DNA of 9,761 nt from DASTGO01 sp035719045 (GTDB lineage: Bacteria; Actinomycetota; Actinomycetes; Actinomycetales; Kineosporiaceae). Positions 4,830-9,761 of this stretch are shown here, piece by piece. Below the pieces are notes generated by a model. It did not search any database. It was given only the letters and a program-made list of their open reading frames with translations, and was not told the DNA's origin. A program made the translations under genes and the position numbers. Each line of letters starts with the position of its first letter. Positions within the stretch are counted from its first letter, which is position 1. The DNA lies in the NCBI GenBank assembly GCA_035719045.1, contig DASTGO010000144.1, positions 1 through 9,761 on the forward strand, written 5' to 3'.

Positions 4830-5753
4830 TCAGTGCCGGGGGAACTGGACCTTCGAGGTCTGCACGGCGTCCGGCTTGAGGCTGACACCGCTGAGGGTCA
4901 GCTTCTGGCCGAAGATGTCCGTGACCCGGATCGACCCGCCGCAGCCGGTGCCGTCGGTGGAGATGAAGTAGTTGTAGTCGCTGCGCGGCAACGACTTCCA
5001 GGCGTTCCCGCTGCGGACCTCCACCATGGCCAGCGGGTTGCGGTGGCCGAGCACCTGGATCGCGCACCAGGTCTTCGTCGATCCGGCCTTGTACCGGATC
5101 CCGATGGTCTGCGAGGTCGCGGGGCTGACCAGCTGCCAGGTGACCGCGAGCTGGCCGGTCGAGGGCGTGGCCAGTTGCTGGAACGCCTGGGCGCTGAGCT
5201 CGAGCTGGCCGACCGTGCAGTCGGGGCACTGGTCGGTGATCCGGACCGTGACGGACTTCCCGCCCGCCTTGACCAGGAGGTGGGCGCCGCAGGCCTTGGC
5301 CGACTCGTAGTCGGTCCGGTTCATCGCGGCGACCATGAGGTCACCGGACGGGTCGAACATGCAGTTCCCGCCGCCGTCGGCCGCGTAGGACGTGGCAATC
5401 CCCTGGTAGGTCACCCCCGGCTGGATCCGCCCGGCCAGCTTGGTCGACCCGGAGACGGTGGAGGTCGGCTGGTCCGACGGGTCCGTGGAGGGGTCGGGGG
5501 CCGCGTTGCCGCCTCCCGCACCCGGGGAACCCGGGTCGCCCGACCCGTCGAAGGGGACTCCGCCCGGGCCGGTCGCGCCTGGTGAGGTGGGCAGGCCGGA
5601 GCTGGGGGAGGCGGCCGCCGCCCCGGGGGTCGCGCCGCTGTGGCCGGCGGCGGTTCCGGGGTCGGGCAGCAGAACGAGGACGAGCGAGGCGAGGAGGACG
5701 GCAGCGGTGAAGAAGCCGCCTGTGATTGCGGCGACCTGCCAGCGCGTGGGCAA
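4830..5753 (-). CDS. Membrane-anchored bacterial expansin-like protein (EXLX1 type)
   Basis: Expansins loosen polysaccharide networks without hydrolysis; bacterial EXLX1 binds plant cellulose and peptidoglycan. From the TTG at 5753 the product has 307 residues: a hydrophobic anchor (about 6-29), a Pro/Gly/Ser/Thr/Asp linker (about 30-105), then the two expansin domains. The D1 double-psi barrel shows GIATSYAADGGGNCMF, VRITDQCPDC and QLELSAQAFQQLA. The D2 domain shows TWCAIQVLGHRNPLAMVEV, SDYNYF and GSIRVTDIFG, and the protein ends in KVQFP as EXLX1 does. The first catalytic Asp (TD) is kept; the EXLX1 Asp82 position (ALDLS) is Glu (QLELS). Of the three D2 binding aromatics, one Trp becomes Thr while the second Trp and the Tyr remain. 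Six Cys within the expansin module could form disulphides. GGAGGAGG 5 nt before the TTG decides this start; a TTG at 5816 would add 21 residues. It converges on rpfB. The family call is confident; the substrate is unknown. Confidence 0.88.
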   Translation of the reverse strand: MPTRWQVAAITGGFFTAAVLLASLVLVLLPDPGTAAGHSGATPGAAAASPSSGLPTSPGATGPGGVPFDGSGDPGSPGAGGGNAAPDPSTDPSDQPTSTVSGSTKLAGRIQPGVTYQGIATSYAADGGGNCMFDPSGDLMVAAMNRTDYESAKACGAHLLVKAGGKSVTVRITDQCPDCTVGQLELSAQAFQQLATPSTGQLAVTWQLVSPATSQTIGIRYKAGSTKTWCAIQVLGHRNPLAMVEVRSGNAWKSLPRSDYNYFISTDGTGCGGSIRVTDIFGQKLTLSGVSLKPDAVQTSKVQFPRH

Positions 5754-5766
5754 CCGAACCTCCTCC
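5754..5766 (-). promoter_or_regulatory. Strong ribosome binding site deciding the expansin TTG start
   Basis: On the minus strand GGAGGAGG (5759-5766) lies 5 nt before TTG (5751-5753). It is the best Shine-Dalgarno match in the region and places the start just before the hydrophobic anchor (PTRWQVAAITGG). The alternative TTG at 5816 has no comparable site. Confidence 0.6.
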
Positions 5767-5886
5767 ACGGCCGGGCGGCCGTCGCTGACCGCAACCGTCC
5801 CGGCGATCGTGCCCAATGCCGGGTGTCAGGGGCAAACCCGCAGCAGGTGGCCCCTTGCAGCGACGACGCTACGCCGACGGCAGGAA

Positions 5887-5929
5887 GTGATGCCACGGGC
5901 CCATGGCTCAGCTGTAGTCACTCCATCAC
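5887..5929 (-). promoter_or_regulatory. Nested dyad upstream of the expansin-like gene
   Basis: GTGATG (5887-5892) pairs with CATCAC (5924-5929), and between them CCACGGGCCCATGG (5893-5906) is a 14-bp palindrome with one mismatch that can form a G-U pair in RNA. It lies about 135-175 bp upstream of the chosen start. It could be an operator or part of a folded 5' leader. No known motif is matched. Confidence 0.3.
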
Positions 5930-6182
5930 GTTCCGCTTAACACGGAGGCGGAAGGGGGCCACCGCCTCACAGTGGGTGGTACCCCTGCGCTGCCCCGGGG
6001 GTTCGGCGACCGCCGCGGGACGTCGCGCCCGTCGGCCGTTTCCCGGGACCGGGACGCTCCTAGGCCTCCTCGAGGGTCCACGTGGGAAGGATCACCCGGT
6101 TCTGGCGCCCACCGGGGGCGGCGACGGACCGAAGGTCCCCGTCGGCGACCGTGTCCCGTCGGGGCGTGTGGGCGTGCGGGCC

Positions 6183-6214
6183 TCCTGAGGTCCTGAGGTC
6201 CTGAGGTCCTGAGG
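6183..6214. repeat. Four exact tandem copies of TCCTGAGG
   Basis: The 8-bp unit occurs four times without interruption (6183-6190, 6191-6198, 6199-6206, 6207-6214). A decayed copy, CTGCTGAGG, follows at about 6221-6229. Each unit contains the near-palindrome CCTGAGG. The array ends 88 bp upstream of the rsmA start, so copy-number change by slippage could alter its leader. Confidence 0.85.
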
Positions 6215-6289
6215 GCGGGCCTGCTGAGGTCTTGGGGACGTGCGGGCGTGCCGTCCGGCCCCGGGCGGCACCGGAACGGATCGTTCTGT

Positions 6290-6295
6290 CAGGCT
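6290..6295 (+). promoter_or_regulatory. Possible -10 element for leaderless rsmA
   Basis: CAGGCT (6290-6295) resembles the actinobacterial -10 TAGGCT. It ends 6 nt before the GTG at 6302, so transcription could begin at the start codon, which would explain the missing Shine-Dalgarno. No convincing -35 is seen. Confidence 0.25.
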
Positions 6296-6301
6296 GGGCC
6301 G

Positions 6302-7195
6302 GTGCCTGCCGCCGACGTCGCCCTGCTCGGTCCGGCCGACGTCCGCCGGCTGGCCGAGGCCCTGGGGATCCGCCCGACGAAGACCCTGGGCCAGAACTTC
6401 ATGCACGACGCGAACACCGTGCGCCGGATCGCCCGGCTCGGCGAGGTCGGTCCCGCGGACACCGTGCTGGAGATCGGTCCCGGACTCGGCTCGCTGACCC
6501 TGGCCCTGCTCGGCACCGGTGCCCGGGTGCTCGCCGTCGAGATCGACCCGGTGCTGGCCGCCGCCCTGCCGGCGACCGTCGCGGACCGCGCCGCGGCTGC
6601 CGCCACCCGGCTCGACGTGGTCACCGGGGATGCGCTGCGGATCGGCGACGCCCCGGGGCTGACCCCGCTGCCCGGCCCCCCGCCGACGGCCCTGGTCGCG
6701 AACCTGCCCTACAACGTCGCCGTGCCGGTCGTGCTCACCCTGCTGGAGCGGCTGCCCTCGCTGCGGCGCGGGCTGGTGCTGGTCCAGGCGGAGGTCGCTG
6801 ACCGGCTGGCCGCGGGTCCGGGTGAGCCGGCGTACGGGGTGCCCTCGGTCAAGGCCGCCTGGTATGCCCGGGTCCGCCGGGCCGGGGCCGTCCCCCGGGC
6901 GGTGTTCTGGCCCGTGCCGAACGTCGACTCCGGGCTGGTCGCCCTGGAACGCCATGACCCCCCGGACACCACCGCGTCCCGCGAGCAGGTGTTCGCCTGC
7001 GTCGATGCCGCCTTCGCCCAGCGCCGCAAGACCCTGCGGGCAGCACTGGCCGGCTGGGCGGGTTCGGCGGCCGCCGCCGAGGCCCTGCTGCGCGCCGCCG
7101 GGCTGGACCCCCGCACCCGCGGGGAGCAGCTGTCCGTGGCACAGTTCGCGGCGATCGTCCAGGCCCGTGCCGCCGAGGCCGGGACCTTGCCCTAG
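6302..7195 (+). CDS. rsmA: 16S rRNA (adenine(1518)-N6/adenine(1519)-N6)-dimethyltransferase
   Basis: RsmA/KsgA uses S-adenosylmethionine to dimethylate two adjacent adenines near the 3' end of 16S rRNA during small-subunit maturation. From the GTG at 6302 the protein has 297 residues. It shows TLGQNFMHD (28-36), SAM motif I VLEIGPGLGSLT (55-66), the acidic ribose contact VEID (79-82), catalytic motif IV NLPYN (134-138), QAEVADRLAA (162-171), YGVPSV (178-183), FWPVPNVDSGL (202-212) and AQRRKTLRAAL (239-249). All family motifs are intact and length is normal. An upstream ATG at 6248 would add 18 residues of unlikely composition. No clear SD precedes the GTG. Its place before ispE is conserved. 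Loss of the family enzyme gives kasugamycin resistance. Confidence 0.96.
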   Translation: MPAADVALLGPADVRRLAEALGIRPTKTLGQNFMHDANTVRRIARLGEVGPADTVLEIGPGLGSLTLALLGTGARVLAVEIDPVLAAALPATVADRAAAAATRLDVVTGDALRIGDAPGLTPLPGPPPTALVANLPYNVAVPVVLTLLERLPSLRRGLVLVQAEVADRLAAGPGEPAYGVPSVKAAWYARVRRAGAVPRAVFWPVPNVDSGLVALERHDPPDTTASREQVFACVDAAFAQRRKTLRAALAGWAGSAAAAEALLRAAGLDPRTRGEQLSVAQFAAIVQARAAEAGTLP

Positions 7196-7257
7196 GGTCG
7201 GGTGGGCCGGGGCCGCCGGGCCATCCGGCCGACCGATCCGATCCCAGGAGCGAGGAC

Positions 7258-8178
7258 ATGACCGCAGCCGACGAGGTGGTCGCGCGGGCACCGGCGAAGA
7301 TCAACCTGGCGCTCGGAGTCGGGCCGCTGCGCCCGGACGGCTATCACGAGCTGGCCACCGTCTTCCATGCCGTGTCCCTGGTCGACGAGGTGGCCGCCGC
7401 GCCCGCGGACGACATCACCGTCACCGTTGAGGGCGTGCAGGCCGATGAGGTCCCCACCGACGAGGGCAACCTCGCCGTCCGGGCCGCCCGCCTGCTGGCC
7501 CTGCGGGCCGGGGTCGCCGAGGGTGCGCGGCTGCGGATCCGCAAGGGGATACCGGTCGCGGGTGGGATGGCCGGGGGATCCGCCGACGCCGCCGCGGCGC
7601 TGATCGCCTGCGACGCCCTGTGGCGGGTCGGCCTCAGCCGGGAGGATCTGGCCGAGCTGGCCGCCGAACTGGGCTCCGACGTCCCCTTCTGCCTGTTCGG
7701 CGGCACGGCGATCGGTGCCGGCCGGGGCGAGCAGGTGACTCCCGCACTGGCCCGCGGCGAGTACCACTGGGTGGTGGCGACCGCCGACCACGGGCTGAGC
7801 ACCCCGCAGGTGTTCGCCGAGCTGGACCGGCTGCGCGCCGGCCAGGAGGTGCCCATGCCGCGGATCACCCCCGAGCTGATGCAGGCGCTGCGCTCCGGGG
7901 ACCCGGTCGCCCTGGCCGGCTGCCTGTCCAACGACCTGCAGGAGGCAGCCGTGTCGCTGGCCCCCCGGCTGCGCCGCACGCTCGACCTGGGCCGGGACGC
8001 AGGCGCGCTGGCCGGGCTGGTGTCCGGGTCCGGGCCGACCGTGGTGTTCCTGGTCGCCGGCCCGGAGCAGGCGCTGGACGTGGCGGTCGGGCTGACCGCG
8101 GCGGGCGCCGTCCGCGACGTCCACCGGGTGCACGGACCGGTGCCGGGGGCGCGGCTGGCCGAGCCGGTGCGGGCCTGA
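7258..8178 (+). CDS. ispE: 4-diphosphocytidyl-2-C-methyl-D-erythritol kinase
   Basis: A GHMP-family kinase that phosphorylates CDP-ME in the MEP isoprenoid pathway, using ATP in the cytoplasm. The product has 306 residues. It shows the N-terminal substrate motif RAPAKINLAL (10-19, with Lys14), PDGYHEL (26-32), the glycine-rich ATP loop IPVAGGMAGGSADAAAAL (98-115), GSDVPFCLFGG (139-149, catalytic Asp141) and the C-terminal SGSGPT motif. All expected motifs are intact. GGAG 7 nt before the ATG is a clear ribosome site. It follows rsmA by 62 bp and precedes the ABC-F gene by 15 bp, so co-transcription is likely. TAGGGT overlapping the rsmA stop codon could be a -10, but no -35 accompanies it. 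Confidence 0.97.
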   Translation: MTAADEVVARAPAKINLALGVGPLRPDGYHELATVFHAVSLVDEVAAAPADDITVTVEGVQADEVPTDEGNLAVRAARLLALRAGVAEGARLRIRKGIPVAGGMAGGSADAAAALIACDALWRVGLSREDLAELAAELGSDVPFCLFGGTAIGAGRGEQVTPALARGEYHWVVATADHGLSTPQVFAELDRLRAGQEVPMPRITPELMQALRSGDPVALAGCLSNDLQEAAVSLAPRLRRTLDLGRDAGALAGLVSGSGPTVVFLVAGPEQALDVAVGLTAAGAVRDVHRVHGPVPGARLAEPVRA

Positions 8179-8193
8179 GGCGGGCGGCACCGG

Positions 8194-9761
8194 ATGGCGC
8201 ATCTGCTCAACGTCGAGTCCGTCACGGTCTCCTTCGCCGCACGGGCCCTGCTCGACGGCGTCTCGCTCGGGCTGGACGACGGGGACCGGGTCGGCGTCGT
8301 CGGGCGCAACGGCGACGGCAAGTCCACCCTGCTGCGGGTGGTGGCCCGGACCCAGGTCCCGGACGGCGGGCGGGTCACCCACACCCGCGGGGTGTCCGTG
8401 GGACTGCTCAGCCAGGCCGACGACCTGCCCGCCGGCGCCGACGTCCGGCATGCCGTGGTCGGCGACGTCCCCGACCATGTGTGGGCGGCGGACCCGGGGG
8501 TGCGGGACGTGTTCACCGGCCTGCTCGGCGGGCTCGACGCCCCCATCGTCGGCGGGCTGGACGCCCCCGTGGACACCCTGTCCGGCGGGCAGCGGCGGCG
8601 GGTCGCGCTGGCCCGGCTGCTGGCCACCCCCCATGACGTGCTGCTGCTGGACGAGCCGACCAACCACCTCGACGTCGAGGGCGTCGCCTGGCTGGCCGAG
8701 CACCTGCGCGGCCGCTGGCCGGACGGCCGGGGCGGCCTGATCGTCGTCACCCACGACCGGTGGTTCCTCGACGCCGTGTGCACGACGACGTGGGAGGTCC
8801 ACGACGGCGTGGTGGACTCCTTCGAGGGCGGGTACGCGGCGTACGTGCTGGCCCGGGCGGAGCGGTCCCGGATCGCCGCCGTCACCGAGGAGCGCCGGCA
8901 GAACCTGATCCGCAAGGAGCTCGCCTGGCTGCGCCGCGGAGCCCCGGCCCGGACCAGCAAGCCCCGGTTCCGCCTCGACGCCGCCGCCGCGCTGATCGCC
9001 GACGAGCCGCCACCCCGGGACGGGCTGGCCCTGCAGAAGATGGCCACCGCCCGGCTCGGCAAGGACGTCGTCGACCTGGAGGACGTGAGCCTGGCCGTCG
9101 GCGGGGCGGACGGTGGTGCCCGCCGGGTGCTGCTGGACCACGTCACCTGGCGGCTGGGTCCCGGTGACCGGATCGGCCTCGTCGGGGTGAACGGCTCCGG
9201 CAAGACCACCCTGCTGCGGGTGCTGCTCGGCCAGGTGGTCCCGGACGCCGGAAAGGTCAAGCGGGGCACGACGGTCCGGGCGGTGATCCTGTCCCAGGAC
9301 GTCCGCGAGCTCGACGACGTGGCCGACCTGCGGGTCCAGGAGGCCGTCGAGAAGGTCCGCGGCTCGATCCGGATCGGCGACCGGGACGTCACCGCGGGGC
9401 AGTTGCTGGAACGCCTCGGCTTCACCAAACAGAGGGTGTGGACACCGGTCGCGGAGTTGTCCGGCGGGGAACGGCGCCGCCTGCAGTTGCTGCGCCTGCT
9501 GATGGGCGAGCCGAACGTGCTCATGCTCGACGAGCCGACCAACGACCTGGACACCGACACCCTGGCCGCCGTCGAGGACGCCCTGGACGGCTGGCCCGGC
9601 ACCCTGATCGTCGTCTCCCACGACCGGTACCTGCTGGAACGGGTGACCGACCGGCAGCTCGCGCTGCTCGGCGACGGCCGGGTCCGGGACCTGCCCGGCG
9701 GGGTCGAGGAGTACCTGCGGCTGCGCGCCGCGTTCACCGTCCCGGGACCGGGGTCCGGTGG
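8194..9761 (+). CDS. ABC-F ATPase, Uup-like (3' end outside the window)
   Basis: The gene starts at ATG 8194, 15 nt after the ispE stop, and stays open to the window end (522 complete codons). It is a soluble duplicated ABC ATPase with no membrane domain. Site 1 has Walker A GRNGDGKST (37-45), signature LSGGQ (129-133), Walker B with Glu154 in LLLDEPTNHLD, and switch His187. Site 2 has GVNGSGKTT (331-339), LSGGE (422-426), Glu447 in LMLDEPTNDLD, and His476. Between them is a basic linker with LAWLRRGAPARTSKPRFRLD (243-262), resembling the Uup/ABC-F linker that enters the ribosome. ABC-F proteins act on stalled or antibiotic-bound ribosomes; the Uup type is mainly housekeeping. The 3' end lies just beyond or near the window edge, with any C-terminal coiled coil unseen. 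The ATG is the first start after the ispE stop in this frame; its ribosome site is weak. Confidence 0.93.
   Translation, partial: MAHLLNVESVTVSFAARALLDGVSLGLDDGDRVGVVGRNGDGKSTLLRVVARTQVPDGGRVTHTRGVSVGLLSQADDLPAGADVRHAVVGDVPDHVWAADPGVRDVFTGLLGGLDAPIVGGLDAPVDTLSGGQRRRVALARLLATPHDVLLLDEPTNHLDVEGVAWLAEHLRGRWPDGRGGLIVVTHDRWFLDAVCTTTWEVHDGVVDSFEGGYAAYVLARAERSRIAAVTEERRQNLIRKELAWLRRGAPARTSKPRFRLDAAAALIADEPPPRDGLALQKMATARLGKDVVDLEDVSLAVGGADGGARRVLLDHVTWRLGPGDRIGLVGVNGSGKTTLLRVLLGQVVPDAGKVKRGTTVRAVILSQDVRELDDVADLRVQEAVEKVRGSIRIGDRDVTAGQLLERLGFTKQRVWTPVAELSGGERRRLQLLRLLMGEPNVLMLDEPTNDLDTDTLAAVEDALDGWPGTLIVVSHDRYLLERVTDRQLALLGDGRVRDLPGGVEEYLRLRAAFTVPGPGSG

Larger units (their letters stand above)
5767..6301. 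other. About 535-bp divergent gap between the expansin-like gene and rsmA
   Basis: I see no convincing gene here. It should hold the promoters of two divergent genes. What can be seen: a paired GTGATG/CATCAC element with an inner near-palindrome (5887-5929), a bulged stem around CGACGGACC / GGTCCCCGTCG near 6123-6145, and the octamer tandem repeat (6183-6214). No clear -35/-10 pair was found. A cyclic-di-AMP (ydaO) riboswitch, common before actinobacterial wall-hydrolase genes, was looked for and its conserved GGGGUGAAUC-type segment was not seen. Confidence 0.5.

Noticed and set aside
5754..5960. A cyclic-di-AMP (ydaO-type) riboswitch before the expansin-like gene.
   Set aside because: A stretch including ACAGCTGAGCC loosely recalls one conserved part, but the GGGGUGAAUC-type core was not found, so the class cannot be supported.
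7193..7198. A TAGGGT -10 element overlapping the rsmA stop codon as an ispE promoter.
   Set aside because: No -35-like hexamer lies 16-18 bp upstream, and the genes are close enough to share a transcript.
6092..7291. A 399-codon minus-strand frame opposite rsmA.
   Set aside because: It is an antisense shadow of rsmA with low-complexity composition.
7192..9737. Very long open frames (about 800 codons) on the minus strand across ispE and the ABC-F gene.
   Set aside because: They are antisense to well-identified genes, have low-complexity Gly/Gln/Pro/His- or Arg/Ser/Thr-rich products, and arise because G/C-ending codons remove stops on the opposite strand.

Overview
This window is high-GC chromosomal DNA of an actinomycete (phylum Actinomycetota). 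The strongest evidence is the gene order tatD - rpfB - rsmA(ksgA) - ispE - ABC-F ATPase, a known conserved actinobacterial neighbourhood (Mycobacterium tuberculosis has tatD-rpfB-ksgA-ispE). The codons are strongly G/C-ending. I do not assign a genus.

Layout. Positions 1-195 hold the 3' end of tatD. Positions 196 to about 3000 interrupt the usual tatD-rpfB adjacency with a decayed, visibly less GC-biased islet. It starts with a frameshifted gene remnant and a nonsense-interrupted remnant on the plus strand. On the minus strand follow a C-terminal fragment of a small actinobacterial family, a possible Nudix-helix relic, an intact extra peptide deformylase, a 27-codon ORF translationally coupled to it, and an intact MFS exporter. 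Positions 2996-3405 are a divergent control region with several inverted repeats. rpfB (secreted cell-wall hydrolase with 3x DUF348, G5 and Rpf domains) follows on the plus strand. It meets a convergent, membrane-anchored expansin-like gene across a near-perfect 23-bp dyad terminator. After a roughly 500-bp leader containing an octamer tandem repeat come rsmA/ksgA, ispE and a Uup-type ABC-F ATPase that runs off the window end, all on the plus strand and closely spaced.

How the genes work together. RpfB and the expansin-like protein both act outside the membrane on the wall: one cleaves peptidoglycan, the other is predicted to loosen polysaccharide without hydrolysis. rsmA (16S rRNA dimethylation) and ABC-F (ribosome-associated ATPase) are translation genes. 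ispE belongs to the MEP isoprenoid pathway, which ultimately supplies the lipid carrier for wall synthesis. In the islet, the exporter followed by the coupled peptide/deformylase pair looks like a small accessory operon. A spare drug-target enzyme beside an efflux pump suggests protection against a deformylase inhibitor, but that is inference. No tRNA, rRNA, CRISPR array or complete insertion sequence was recognised.
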